From: Hahella chejuensis KCTC 2396
GTDB taxonomy: Bacteria > Pseudomonadota > Gammaproteobacteria > Pseudomonadales > Oleiphilaceae
Assembly: GCF_000012985.1 (NCBI RefSeq)
Contig: NC_007645.1
Location: 434,001-498,000, forward strand
DNA length: 64,000 nt
Reading direction: 5' to 3'
Position numbers and translations under genes: made by a program. This document shows positions 46,074-55,042 of the stretch, one piece after another. Position 1 is the first letter of the stretch; the number at the start of each line of letters is the position of its first letter. The notes beneath the pieces were generated by a model. That model was not told where the DNA came from. It made no database searches and saw nothing but the letters and a program-made list of their open reading frames with translations.

Positions 46074-46559
46074 TTATTGGAGCCAGAATCGCCACCACTT
46101 TTTCACAGGCCCCCGGGGAATACAACTGACCTCACTACGCCATTCAAAGCCCTTTCTGTCCTTACTTCTCGCAGCGCAACTTCCATCCCGGCAGGATAAC
46201 GACGCCTCGGAGCGCCAGTGCAGGAGTAAATCCTCTACAAACTGAGCAGGCAATTGGTAGTCATGGACGTTTATATAATGAAAAGCCGCCAAAGGCAGAA
46301 CATAACGAATATCGCCTATCTCAACCCAGAACTCCCCATGAAACCTCTCGTCAGCATCACACATCTCACACGCATGTTTGCCCAACTCCCCATCATGGGC
46401 AAAATGACATTGCCGGAAATGCTGCAGAATCTCCAACACGAAATCAGGATTGGGTCCAATACTCGGAACAGAATCCCCCAACCAGCCAATCGTCCGAACG
46501 TTTGAGTCTCTGTGCATCTCTGGGCAGTATGCGTGATGGTGGAAATCTGGGATTTTCAT
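46074..46559 (-). CDS. hypothetical protein with GWLGDSVP and Cys-x2-Cys motifs, Rhs-locus cargo
   Basis: 161 residues. RTIGWLGDSVPSIG near residue 24 and KHACEMCDAD near residue 62 belong to a pattern seen in small proteins of polymorphic-toxin loci, where His/Cys residues may bind a metal; I recognise the pattern but not a function. The C-terminal 40 residues are basic and Trp-rich. It lies on the same strand as, and downstream of, the Rhs immunity-type genes. It may be another immunity protein without its toxin. Base composition is less AT-rich than that of the next genes. Confidence 0.55.
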   Translation of the reverse strand: MKIPDFHHHAYCPEMHRDSNVRTIGWLGDSVPSIGPNPDFVLEILQHFRQCHFAHDGELGKHACEMCDADERFHGEFWVEIGDIRYVLPLAAFHYINVHDYQLPAQFVEDLLLHWRSEASLSCRDGSCAARSKDRKGFEWRSEVSCIPRGPVKKWWRFWLQ

Positions 46560-46661
46560 AGGCGGAGTAGTGCAGGGGGATAGTTTTTGGAATGGTTTAT
46601 ATGGAGTATTTCAGATCACTCTTAGTGACTGAATGATAATACTCGCTGCATCAGAGATGCC

Positions 46662-47066
46662 TTAGTCTCCAATTTCTATTTCTGTTATGGCTGAATTAAT
46701 GACGTCAATATCCCCTGTTACAGGGTTTCTGGCCGAAGCCTGGTACTGTATCGAAATGCTTCCGGACTCAGGTAGGTTGAAGTACTCATTTAGAACAAGG
46801 CTACCCCTGTATGAACTATGAGGCTTGATTTCTATATAGTCATCAGGAAACGAAGACGGCTTTACTTTTATATTTATCCTTCTTTTTATCTCTTTTCCTT
46901 CTGCATTTAATGACAAGCATGAAATTGTGTATATGCCATTATGGAAGGTAAGCTTTTTGTCCAGGAAGTAGCTTGTTTCTCCTATGTTACTAAAAATGAC
47001 AGTGATGCTTAGAATTCCATTGGTGCTGTCTGTGATTATGCTGGCTTCTATTTGATTTTCTTCCAT
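46662..47066 (-). CDS. AT-rich hypothetical protein, beta-sandwich-like
   Basis: 134 residues rich in alternating hydrophobic and polar residues, suggesting an immunoglobulin-like beta sandwich (SITVIFSNIGETSYFLDKKL, then KPHSSYRGSLVL and ISIQYQASARNP). No signal peptide. ATG 47066 is preferred to the TTG at 47081. It is noticeably AT-rich compared with the flanking housekeeping genes. In its position downstream of a displaced Rhs tip it is a candidate immunity or cargo protein; I do not recognise the family. Confidence 0.55.
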   Translation of the reverse strand: MEENQIEASIITDSTNGILSITVIFSNIGETSYFLDKKLTFHNGIYTISCLSLNAEGKEIKRRINIKVKPSSFPDDYIEIKPHSSYRGSLVLNEYFNLPESGSISIQYQASARNPVTGDIDVINSAITEIEIGD

Positions 47067-47139
47067 TGTTATTACGTCCAATAAAACTTGGCCAAAGCAT
47101 GACTTGGTTAATATGGATTTTTGAACACTTTTATCTCTA

Positions 47140-47616
47140 TCAATCGCGGCTCGAAGAGCTTAGTTCCTCCCTGGCCCATTCGTCCAGATCCATACCGCCA
47201 ATTATTACGTCTATTAAAAATGAAAAGATATGACTGCGGTCGAGCTTCTCTGATAGTACATACTTAAGATAACTTTCAGCTCTCAATTCATCCAGATTGT
47301 AGTAAATATCCCTGGCTCGTGACTTCGTTATTTCATCAACTTCTTGAAAGCTTGAAAACATACTCTCCTCGCTTGGGTCGATGGTGGAGCCAATTGCGGC
47401 TTCAATCTTCCTTAAGTACATTTCAGGTATTCTTACGTCTTTACTTGCCATTTTCTTGTCCGTTTTTATATGACTTTCATATTTGCTCAAGTCTTTCTCT
47501 ATCTGAGAGCTTAAGGAGTCTCTGATTAAAGTTATATGCGGTGAGCCTCTCAGAAGGAGTACTTTCATTGAATAAATGACTTTCTCCGAAGCCGAATACC
47601 CGAGTAAAAATCGCAA
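47140..47616 (-). CDS. AT-rich hypothetical helical protein with uncertain start
   Basis: The frame reads 158 residues from a TTG at 47616. The same frame stays open upstream for 14 more codons (to about 47658) with protein-like sequence WQPAILSKNTFQRVLRFL, but has no standard start there, so the 5' end may be lost. A shorter start at ATG 47568 is possible. The sequence is largely helical and charged, with no known motif. AT-rich like its neighbours in the Rhs immunity array. May be a remnant. Confidence 0.45.
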   Translation of the reverse strand: MRFLLGYSASEKVIYSMKVLLLRGSPHITLIRDSLSSQIEKDLSKYESHIKTDKKMASKDVRIPEMYLRKIEAAIGSTIDPSEESMFSSFQEVDEITKSRARDIYYNLDELRAESYLKYVLSEKLDRSHIFSFLIDVIIGGMDLDEWAREELSSSSRD

Positions 47617-47704
47617 GACTCGTTGGAAAGTGTTTTTGGAGAGGATGGCTGGTTGCCATATACATTATGCTCTGATGTCTACTATATATAGTTATTTTAC
47701 AACT

Positions 47705-47910
47705 TCAGCGATTCTGCTGGGCGATTTCCTTATCATTTATCTCATTTGAAAAGTGCTTTTCGTATAGAGAGACCCAATATTTTCTTAGTCCTTCAATGTC
47801 AAATGGCTCTTTACCAATCTCTAACGCTTTTTCTTTAGCTTTTTTAACTGAAGAAGCCAAGCGTCTTGATTTGGCTTATTGATCTCCCCGAGGTTTGCCA
47901 AGCCTAGCAT
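47705..47910 (-). pseudogene. short gene split by a frameshift at an A AAA AAG heptamer
   Basis: The first frame starts at ATG 47910 ([20 protein letters not shown]), overlapping the SUKH gene stop by 7 bases, and ends after 28 codons. A -1 shift at the A-tract 47839-47845 joins it to a second open frame (AKEKALEIGKEPFDIEG and KYWVSLYEKHFSNEI) ending at 47705, giving about 68 residues. The heptamer A AAA AAG is in the zero frame at the junction, as in dnaX programmed frameshifting. A one-base deletion in the A-tract is the simpler explanation. It is probably a small gene coupled to the SUKH immunity gene. Family unknown. Confidence 0.5.
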
Positions 47911-48611
47911 GATTGGTCCATTCTCAATTTAAATGACTTCTCAAGTGATTTCTCAAGATATTTAACATAGTCACGATCATCTGACCCAATGAGAACCCAT
48001 GTTTTATGGGTTGATTGAGAAGGAGGAGTCCCCAATAATGCTGCTGTATTGTTTTTAGTTACACAGATATTCATCTTATCGGAAAACTCTTCTATATAAA
48101 AATTTTCAGAACTAGCCCAATTTATTAACATCTCTTGTTTAATAGATTCTTGTGATATCGATGCAGATCTAAATTTCTTACTGCCGATCTCAAATCGAGT
48201 AAATACTTTGTGGTACAACAAATTTTCTAATGAAGATGCGTGCGATATTATTCCAGGAGGCTCTCCTAGTGTTATAGATCCGGGGTTTTCATTTTTAGCT
48301 ATCAATAGCATCTCGGTTGGAGGAGGGCCGAGACCAATAACAAAATATTCTGAGAATAGTTCTTCGTCCCCTGGCTCGATGGGTTGCTCGTAAAAGTCGA
48401 TAATATCCTCTAGGTTCGTTGTTCCATTATAGATTAAGTCCAAATTATAGCTGTCGTCACCTAACAGATTAAGAAAATCTTTGTATTCACCGGGAAGCTC
48501 AAAACCGAGAAGCCTCTCAAGGTGAAGAATACGACTTGATGACGCCCCTTTGATGTGTTCCCTAAAAGCAGGATCAAAGCGAGTTATATATGTCAGCCAA
48601 TCGGTAATCAT
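47904..48611 (-). CDS. SUKH/SMI1-KNR4-family immunity protein
   Basis: 235 residues. The N-terminal half matches the SMI1/KNR4 (SUKH) fold: [29 protein letters not shown], read as the typical hE..hG..LP.-Y..FL...G pattern, then [17 protein letters not shown]-type sequence. SUKH proteins commonly neutralise nuclease and deaminase toxins of polymorphic systems. Its ATG overlaps the stop of the displaced Rhs tip by 4 bases (ATGA), the tight coupling expected for a toxin/immunity pair, so it is probably the antidote to the deaminase-like toxin. AT-rich. Confidence 0.8.
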   Translation of the reverse strand: MITDWLTYITRFDPAFREHIKGASSSRILHLERLLGFELPGEYKDFLNLLGDDSYNLDLIYNGTTNLEDIIDFYEQPIEPGDEELFSEYFVIGLGPPPTEMLLIAKNENPGSITLGEPPGIISHASSLENLLYHKVFTRFEIGSKKFRSASISQESIKQEMLINWASSENFYIEEFSDKMNICVTKNNTAALLGTPPSQSTHKTWVLIGSDDRDYVKYLEKSLEKSFKLRMDQSC

Positions 48612-49405
48612 GAGCCATTTCCTGTATTACCTTTAATGATTTTTGCCCTATTAATCGGGTCGTCACAACTCAGGCAAGGGTTTGCAATATCAGTTCTACC
48701 ATTTACTCCAGCGCTATGTTTGCCCGTCTTATTTGCGCGCGAAACAATACCAATACCCACAGCAGGTGAGTCATGTCCGCTCTGGAATACTTTGGGCTCT
48801 GCACAAGTTTGCCCACCTGCAAAGTGCTCTCCTGTCGGAGTATTGACTATACGTAACCCACTGGTATCAACAGAGCTTGGCGCCCAACGGTATCCTTCGG
48901 GCAATTTCTCACCCGCGGCTTCCAATCTATTTTTGATCAAGTCTACTTGTTCTGGGTTCCCTGAAATTGCAACGCTTACAGTTCCGTCCTTATGAACGAT
49001 AGCTCCTATCATTCTCTCCTTTTTTCTGCCTATTTGTGCCTTATCCATCATTTCTATTACTTTATCAGCGGCAGCCAGTGCTGCTGGAGTGCGAGCAGGA
49101 TAGTTGAGAACATCCATGCTCGTAGCAGCGATTGCATCAAATTGCCTCTTAGGGCTTTCTTTTTTTGCCGTCAACCCAAACGGATCAACCCATCCCACCG
49201 GATTTGGCGCATATTGGTAGGCATTGGCGCCGCCCAGGAGGCCGATGGGGGCTTGGTTGATGAAGCGGCCGCTTTGGGGATCATAGTACCGGTGGCGGTT
49301 GTAATGGAAGCCGGTTTCTTCGTCGTAATACTGCCCTTGGAAGCGTAGCGGGTTGTGGGCTCTTTCATGATCTGGAGCACCAACATCCCACAGGCGCTGT
49401 AGCAC
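48608..49405 (-). CDS. displaced Rhs C-terminal tip with deaminase-like toxin domain
   Basis: 265 residues from a GTG at 49405. Residues 16-80 are an Rhs core end ([39 protein letters not shown] and DPFGLTAK) that duplicates the full-length Rhs protein at 50580-50771. Residues 85-265 are the toxin: Cys201-Ala-Glu203 in GGQTCAEPK and Pro-Cys-x-x-Cys (244-247) in NPCLSCDDP, the zinc and proton-relay signature of the cytidine-deaminase fold. It has no delivery domain and may only become toxic after recombining onto the full-length rhs gene. One DPIG aspartate is changed to alanine. The SUKH gene follows with a 4-base overlap. Confidence 0.75.
   Translation of the reverse strand: MLQRLWDVGAPDHERAHNPLRFQGQYYDEETGFHYNRHRYYDPQSGRFINQAPIGLLGGANAYQYAPNPVGWVDPFGLTAKKESPKRQFDAIAATSMDVLNYPARTPAALAAADKVIEMMDKAQIGRKKERMIGAIVHKDGTVSVAISGNPEQVDLIKNRLEAAGEKLPEGYRWAPSSVDTSGLRIVNTPTGEHFAGGQTCAEPKVFQSGHDSPAVGIGIVSRANKTGKHSAGVNGRTDIANPCLSCDDPINRAKIIKGNTGNGS
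49167..49358 (-). repeat. duplicated Rhs core end, copy 1 (displaced tip)
   Basis: 192 bases align without gaps to 50580-50771 in the full-length rhs gene, with 9 mismatches by my count. It is the homology that would let the displaced toxin recombine onto the main gene. Confidence 0.9.
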
Positions 49406-49526
49406 GGATCAGTCTAGGGCGCTTTCTTTCTTGTCATCTTCTAGGGGCAGGTAATCGAAGTGGTAGTGACAAAATTTTCATTCTAGGCGAATATCGATCA
49501 CTTGTATTAGTGAAAGGTGATTATAA

Positions 49527-49895
49527 TCAACTAAATGCAATAAGCGTTGAATGTTCTGATAGGTATTTTGCCAAATGAGATGATATGTCGTACCTGTTAG
49601 ATATTTTGTGAATTGAAAGCTCTTCAATACTAACATTTTCTAGAATTTCGCCTGGAATGAGACGACTAGAATAACTATTGTAGCAAAAGCTATATGTTCC
49701 CTCTGATGCTTCCTTAGTGGCTCCATATAAAGCAATATAAAACTCATCGTTACGAGCTATGAAGGATATTGTATCGTCGCGGTCCATTTCTGTAAATTCT
49801 ATAAAGTCGAATATTTTTTTTAAAATATTGCAAGTCTCATAAATATCAAATATTGGTTTTATTCCAATTATTCCCATGAAGCCTTCTGCTTTCAT
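49527..49895 (-). CDS. probable immunity protein for the Rhs nucleotidyltransferase toxin
   Basis: 122 residues, AT-rich, starting 26 bases after the rhs stop. ATG 49895 has AGGA(AG) 5 bases upstream; ATG 49907 is four codons earlier. The sequence alternates helices and strands and is acidic, without motifs I recognise. Position directly after a toxin-bearing Rhs gene and before the displaced tip is the standard place of the cognate immunity gene. Function is inferred from position only. Confidence 0.6.
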   Translation of the reverse strand: MKAEGFMGIIGIKPIFDIYETCNILKKIFDFIEFTEMDRDDTISFIARNDEFYIALYGATKEASEGTYSFCYNSYSSRLIPGEILENVSIEELSIHKISNRYDISSHLAKYLSEHSTLIAFS

Positions 49896-49921
49896 TTTCT
49901 TCCTCATAATACGTAAATTAG

Positions 49922-52900
49922 TTAGTTTTCAAAGAAAACTGGTGAGTCGCCTTCTTTAATTTTGTTTTCAATTTCATCATTGCTCCAGATCCTAAAGTCC
50001 ACCTCTTCCTTACCTTTTATTCCAGTTGGGTCTTCATTTGTGTTTTTGTATTTTTTATTTTTCAATTCTTGTCCTTTCGGGTATCTGGTTTTTAGTTGAC
50101 TCTCTAACTCATTTATATTTGAAGTTAGCTCTTCTGAAGCAATAAACCTTAGCCCCTGCCAAGGGATGTTGGCATGTTGCTTTAGTTTGTCACTAACAAC
50201 AAAAAAGTCGACATCCCAACCCTGCTCATCTGTATAGGGTTTATCATTTTTGAAAGCAACGCTTTCATCGAATTTTACTCTCTGCTTCGCTTGACCAAGC
50301 TTGTGTGGTCCTTTCATGCCTGTGGTCATACTTCCTCTAAAGCCAACTTTGGCGCTAGGGTCCATTTCTTTGACTTTTGCAATGATTGATTTTAGCGCAG
50401 GCATTTGCGCTATATCTTCCATGATCAGCTTAGCCCTTTGTTGAGCTGATAACATGGCGTTATTTTTTATATCCAACTCACGCAGATAGTTAAATTCAGC
50501 TGCACGCTGTGCGATATTCTCAGCACTGTAAACACTGTCCTTGAGTGCAGGGGAAGTCGGAGGACAATCTCCCGGCTTCGCCGTCAACCCAAACGGGTCA
50601 ACCCATCCCACCGGATTCGGCGCATACTGGTATGCATTGGCGCCGCCCAGGAGGCCGATGGGGTCCTGGTTGATGAAGCGACCGCTTTGGGGATCATAGT
50701 ACCGGTGGCGGTTGTAATGGAAGCCGGTTTCTTCATCGTAATACTGACCTTGGAAGCGTAGCGGGTTGTGGACGCTTTCTACGTCTTGCAGGGCCAGGGC
50801 GCCGTAGGCTTTGTAGCGGGCGGACCAGACCAGGGTTCCTTCGGAGTCGGTCATTTCCTGGGGCGTACCCAGGTGATCCAGGTGGTAGTGGTAGACTTTT
50901 TCGTCCTGGATGAACGCCAGCGGACGGAAGGTGTCGGGTTCGTAGACGTAGACTTTGCGCAGGTGCTGGCGTTGTTCGGACAGCAGCACGTCGCCGTTCC
51001 ACAGGAATTCCGTCTGCCCGAAGGCGTCCTGTTTGGAGATACGGCGGCCCAAGGCGTCATAACGGTACTCGGTGCGCTGACCGTCTTTCTCCACCGCGAC
51101 CAGCTGATTCTGCTTGTTGTAAACGTAGCGGGTTTCCAGTTTGCCGCCTTTGCCGCGGCGCTCTCGAACTAGGTTGCCGGCGTCGTCATAGTCAAAGTGG
51201 CGATCACCATAAAAGTCCAGCCGGTTGGCTTTTTTGGTGTGCGATACGCCTGACTGAGTGTCTGAGAGAATATTTCCCGCCGGGTCGAAGTCGAACTGTT
51301 CGTTGCAGTAGCTCTCCACCTGCTTGAGGCGGTCCAGGGCGTCGTAATGGTAGCGGGTCGCGCCTTTTTGCAGATCGTCGATCAGCGCCAGATTGCCATG
51401 GTGGTCGTACTGATAACGACGGTCGATCAGCTGCGTTTTAGTGGCTTCATGGCTGACGCGATGGCGGCTCAGGCGGCCCATCAGGTCGTATTCATACTGG
51501 GATTGCAGCGCGCCCTGCTGGCGAGCGATTTCGCGGCCCTGTTCATCCCGGGTGATCTGCGTCAGCAGGTGGTCGTTGTAGCGGGCTTCGCTGAACAGGC
51601 CATGCTGGTCGTAGGCGAAGTTGAGCCGGGTTCCGTCCGCTAACTGGGTTTGCGTGCGCAGGCCCAGGGGATCGTAATCATGACGCAGCACATGCTGGTC
51701 CTGACGCTCTTCGGTTAACTGGCCCAGGGCGTTGTAGGCGAAGCGCAATTGTCGGTGGGGATTGCTCGCCTCAGTAAGCCGTCCCGCCGCATCGTAGTGG
51801 AACTGGCTGACTTCGCCGTCCGGGCTGTGTTTTTCCCGCAGTCGGCCCAACGGGTCGCGGCTGAAACGGGTGGTGTTGGCTTGTTCCGAGGGGATATCGA
51901 GATGCGCGCCTTCCAGATGGGCGATCAGATGCCCGGCGCGGTTGTACTGGTATTCCTGCATGCGGCCGTCGAAGCCGATCTCCCGAATCAGGCGTTCATT
52001 GCGGTCGTAACCCAGCTTGTAGCGCTCGCCCTTCTCGTTGATCAGGCCAATCAGGTTGCGTTCTTTGTCGTACAGGTATTCAAACACCTGCCCGTTGGCG
52101 TCGATCTTTTTGCGCACCTGGGACAGGCCGTCGTACAGGTATTCCGTGCAGCGACCGGCGGCGTCGATAAAGTGAGTGAGCTGGCTGTTGGCGTTGTAGC
52201 GCAGCTGCACGGCGGAGCCGTCCAGATGCTGTACGCGGGTGACGTTGCCGAGCAGGTCATATTCGTACTCGGTGGTGCGCTGGTCCGCATCCACAACCGC
52301 GCCGATATCGCCGTCTTCGTTCAGCAGGTACTCGGTGCGACGGCCGTTGACGCTTTCGCTGACCAGCTGCGCCATGGCGTTCCAGACGAAGGTTTTTTCA
52401 TTGCCTGCGGCGTCGGTGATGGTTTGCGGCAGGCCGCGTTCGTTGTAGGCGTAGCGGGTCTGGTTGCCGAGCGGATCGGTGACGCAGGTCAGCAGCCCTT
52501 TGCCGTTGTACTCGCGACGCCAGCTGTGGCCCAGGGGATTGATCATTTCCACCGGCTGGCCGCGGTGGTTGTAACGGATTTTGTAGGTCGCGCCGGCGGC
52601 GTCGGTCAGTTGCGTCAATAAGCCCTGCTCGTCGTAGACGTAGCGGGTGACGCCGCCTTCCGGGTCTATGTGCTCGATCAGCTGGCCGTTCTTGTTGTAG
52701 GCCATGCGCGTGACCCCGCCCTCGGGATCGATTTCCTTGATGATCTTGCCGCGGTGGTCGTAGTAGTAAGTGGTCTTGCCGCCGTTGCTGTCGAAGGCGT
52801 GGGAGACTTTGTTCTGGGTATCCCACTCGAAACGGTAATCGTAAATGCCGCGATCGCCCCACTGACGCAGACACTTGCCGCTGGGGCTGTACTGGCTCCA

Positions 52901-54226
52901 TTCAAAATAGAAGCTGAAGCCGGTTTTCAGGGTGCGGCGGGTGATGATGTGATTCCGGTAGGCGTAGCTTTCGCTGGCGCCGGCCCGGTCTGCGGCGCGG
53001 ATCAGGTCCTGCTGTTCGTCATAGTCGTAGCTCGCCAGGGTTGCGAAGGCGCCGTTGCTCTGGATCGACTGAATCTCGCACATCAGGCCCTGGGCGTTGT
53101 GCAGGATATGCAGGCGCGGTCCCCAGTTGGCTTGCAGGATAGTGATGGGATGCGCATAACCTTCCACGTCCTGCCAATAGGCGATGTCGATGCGATTGCC
53201 CAGGGCGTCTATCAGGGCTTCCAGGCGATAGGCGCCATTGCCGCCGACGAAGACTTTATCCGGTTGTCCCAGCTGTTGCAGCGCATAGGTGTTCTCGTCC
53301 ACCCGATGCAGGGTCATGCGCTCCGCCGCGTTGCGGCTGGACTGTTCGATCAGGGGACGCGGGAAGTCGATATAGCGGCCTTCGTCGCTGGTGAAAGTGA
53401 TGCGGCCGTTGTCCTCTTCCAGGGTCTGACACAACAGGTGGGTCCAGCCCACGCCCAGGCCGCGCTGATGGTTGTTGGAAGACTTGTAGGTGCGTTTCCA
53501 CACCAAAGGCATGGGACCGGGCAAGGTGAAGTCCACCAGGTCCAGTAGCTCCTCGCCGGTGATCATGCTCACGGGATCGCCGCTGACGCAGGCTTCGTCG
53601 TTGGCGGTCTGGGTGTCGCCGTTATCGTTGTGGCCGCTGGCGTCGCTGACGGACGTTTCTTCAGGACTGGACTCGGATGAGGCGGGCGGCGGCGCGCCAT
53701 AACTGGTTTTCTCCCCCTTGACGCTCGCCCAGCCTACATTGCCGTTGAAAGACGGATGGCTTTCCGCCATGGGATTGGAGGCGGCCCCACCCGCGGCGGT
53801 TCCCGCCGGACGTTTCGGCGACGGCGTCTTCACCGGCTTCAGGCGATTCAACAACTGGGTGGCGGCGTGGGTGTTGGACTGCCCCGGCGTCAGCGTTTTG
53901 TTCTTCTCAACGATCAGGGGATGAAAAGGTTTTTCCGAACTATCCACCACCAGCAACACATTGCCATGGCGCGCTTCGCGAATCAGGGTGTTGCGCCAGG
54001 TGTTGAACGACGCTGCGGTGCGGTCGGGAAATTTGTTGGCGGTGGACTGGAAATGACTTCCCTGCAGCGAGGCGATAAAGGCGTCGAACTCTTTGCCGCG
54101 CCCGTCTCCGTCGCTCAGACACTTCTCGATATAGCCGATGGCGGTGGTGGGCGACTCAATGCGCGTCAGCTCATCGGCGACGATATCCAAGTGATGTTTG
54201 ACTTGGTAACGACGGGGGTAATGCAT
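49922..54226 (-). CDS. Rhs polymorphic toxin with C-terminal nucleotidyltransferase-like domain
   Basis: 1434 residues. Residues 1-200 are a non-repetitive N-terminal region without signal peptide or PAAR motif. A DUF6531-type entry follows near 213 (GDPVSMITGEELLDLVDF), then many YD repeats forming the Rhs shell (about 280-1130), ending with the conserved [15 protein letters not shown]...[14 protein letters not shown] boundary near 1212. The variable tip (1216-1434) is AT-richer and has FRGSMTTG (about 1296), WDVDFFVVSD (about 1338) and EVDFRIW (about 1410): the hG[GS]...DhD...D layout of nucleotidyltransferases. Delivery is probably by a type VI secretion system encoded elsewhere. The likely immunity gene follows after 26 bases. 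Confidence 0.9.
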   Translation of the reverse strand: MHYPRRYQVKHHLDIVADELTRIESPTTAIGYIEKCLSDGDGRGKEFDAFIASLQGSHFQSTANKFPDRTAASFNTWRNTLIREARHGNVLLVVDSSEKPFHPLIVEKNKTLTPGQSNTHAATQLLNRLKPVKTPSPKRPAGTAAGGAASNPMAESHPSFNGNVGWASVKGEKTSYGAPPPASSESSPEETSVSDASGHNDNGDTQTANDEACVSGDPVSMITGEELLDLVDFTLPGPMPLVWKRTYKSSNNHQRGLGVGWTHLLCQTLEEDNGRITFTSDEGRYIDFPRPLIEQSSRNAAERMTLHRVDENTYALQQLGQPDKVFVGGNGAYRLEALIDALGNRIDIAYWQDVEGYAHPITILQANWGPRLHILHNAQGLMCEIQSIQSNGAFATLASYDYDEQQDLIRAADRAGASESYAYRNHIITRRTLKTGFSFYFEWSQYSPSGKCLRQWGDRGIYDYRFEWDTQNKVSHAFDSNGGKTTYYYDHRGKIIKEIDPEGGVTRMAYNKNGQLIEHIDPEGGVTRYVYDEQGLLTQLTDAAGATYKIRYNHRGQPVEMINPLGHSWRREYNGKGLLTCVTDPLGNQTRYAYNERGLPQTITDAAGNEKTFVWNAMAQLVSESVNGRRTEYLLNEDGDIGAVVDADQRTTEYEYDLLGNVTRVQHLDGSAVQLRYNANSQLTHFIDAAGRCTEYLYDGLSQVRKKIDANGQVFEYLYDKERNLIGLINEKGERYKLGYDRNERLIREIGFDGRMQEYQYNRAGHLIAHLEGAHLDIPSEQANTTRFSRDPLGRLREKHSPDGEVSQFHYDAAGRLTEASNPHRQLRFAYNALGQLTEERQDQHVLRHDYDPLGLRTQTQLADGTRLNFAYDQHGLFSEARYNDHLLTQITRDEQGREIARQQGALQSQYEYDLMGRLSRHRVSHEATKTQLIDRRYQYDHHGNLALIDDLQKGATRYHYDALDRLKQVESYCNEQFDFDPAGNILSDTQSGVSHTKKANRLDFYGDRHFDYDDAGNLVRERRGKGGKLETRYVYNKQNQLVAVEKDGQRTEYRYDALGRRISKQDAFGQTEFLWNGDVLLSEQRQHLRKVYVYEPDTFRPLAFIQDEKVYHYHLDHLGTPQEMTDSEGTLVWSARYKAYGALALQDVESVHNPLRFQGQYYDEETGFHYNRHRYYDPQSGRFINQDPIGLLGGANAYQYAPNPVGWVDPFGLTAKPGDCPPTSPALKDSVYSAENIAQRAAEFNYLRELDIKNNAMLSAQQRAKLIMEDIAQMPALKSIIAKVKEMDPSAKVGFRGSMTTGMKGPHKLGQAKQRVKFDESVAFKNDKPYTDEQGWDVDFFVVSDKLKQHANIPWQGLRFIASEELTSNINELESQLKTRYPKGQELKNKKYKNTNEDPTGIKGKEEVDFRIWSNDEIENKIKEGDSPVFFEN
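50580..50771 (-). repeat. duplicated Rhs core end, copy 2 (full-length rhs)
   Basis: Partner of 49167-49358; encodes the conserved end of the Rhs core just before the variable toxin tip. Confidence 0.9.
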
Positions 54227-54449
54227 GCAGGAAACATCCCTTGTTGAAGGCCGCTTCTGCGCGCACGAAGGCTCAGGCGGATGGGTGAAAGAAAGCCTGT
54301 ATTGCGATAAGAAGTGGCTGGGTTACAAACAGAAACAATGCTTGCGCTATTGTATTTGTGGTGGTTTTTTAAGCAATCGTCCTTTGGGACTAACGCCAGT
54401 CATGAAAAAGGAGTAAGTGAGAATGACGCTGCGGAGGCGGTAAGAATAT

Positions 54450-54995
54450 TTAAAACAGATCTATGTCTCCGTCGTCTTCATTTTGTTTAGCCATTTCATC
54501 CAGGTAATTGGCTTTGAAGTGAGCGAGGGCGGTTTCAATGGCGACGCCATTGAGAATCATATCGAACATTTCTCTTTCGCAGGCCATGGTGTAGCGGCCT
54601 TTGAGTTCCTGTTGCAGGTTTTTCCATTCTTCCGGCTTGTCCAGACGCTCGCGCGCCTGCAAAAGCCCACCCAGTTCGCCGAGGCTTTCCTTGACGTGGC
54701 AAAGACGTTGCGCCAGGCGGTCGAAAAACTGGAAGTCGACGACTGCGTTATGAACGTCTTTTTTCAGGCCGTCTAATTGCAATCTAAGCTCATGCGCTTG
54801 TGTAGACGGGTCGGGGGCGGCGTTGACGGTCTCTACGATGGTGGTGAAGGACTGGGTCAAACGGCCGAAAGATTTCTCGCTTTCCAAAATGGAGGCTTCG
54901 ATCTGCGCCACAGCCAGCGTGAGCATGGTGATGGTTTCATTGATATGCAGCCACTGTTCTTCGCTTAGTTCCAAAGGGGTTTCTGCCTTGCTCAT
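54450..54995 (-). CDS. chemotaxis-associated helical protein, CheZ-like candidate
   Basis: 181 residues, almost wholly helical. Residues 88-115 (VVDFQFFDRLAQRLCHVKESL) resemble the central QFQD-type helix found in CheZ-like and related chemotaxis proteins, but no confident family match can be made by eye. The C-terminus NEDDGDIDLF closely resembles the tails of CheD (AGDVDLF) and of the chemoreceptor at 24493 (ADIELF), which ties it to chemotaxis; the E. coli CheZ C-terminal tail binds CheY. It lies 47 bases after a LOV-like/GGDEF gene on the same strand, probably one operon. Confidence 0.6.
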   Translation of the reverse strand: MSKAETPLELSEEQWLHINETITMLTLAVAQIEASILESEKSFGRLTQSFTTIVETVNAAPDPSTQAHELRLQLDGLKKDVHNAVVDFQFFDRLAQRLCHVKESLGELGGLLQARERLDKPEEWKNLQQELKGRYTMACEREMFDMILNGVAIETALAHFKANYLDEMAKQNEDDGDIDLF

Positions 54996-55042
54996 CCGTT
55001 TGCCTCTAATGTTTATTCTGGTCTTACGTCCTGTTTCGCCTG

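Noticed and set aside
49406-49526. Possible 5' extension of the displaced Rhs tip
   Set aside because: The frame upstream of the GTG is interrupted by a stop and shows only a vague Rhs-like His/Tyr pattern, so it is not annotated as coding.
54225-54416. 63-codon frame upstream of rhs
   Set aside because: No motif, unlikely composition and no good ribosome binding site; the 54227-54449 gap is treated as untranslated.
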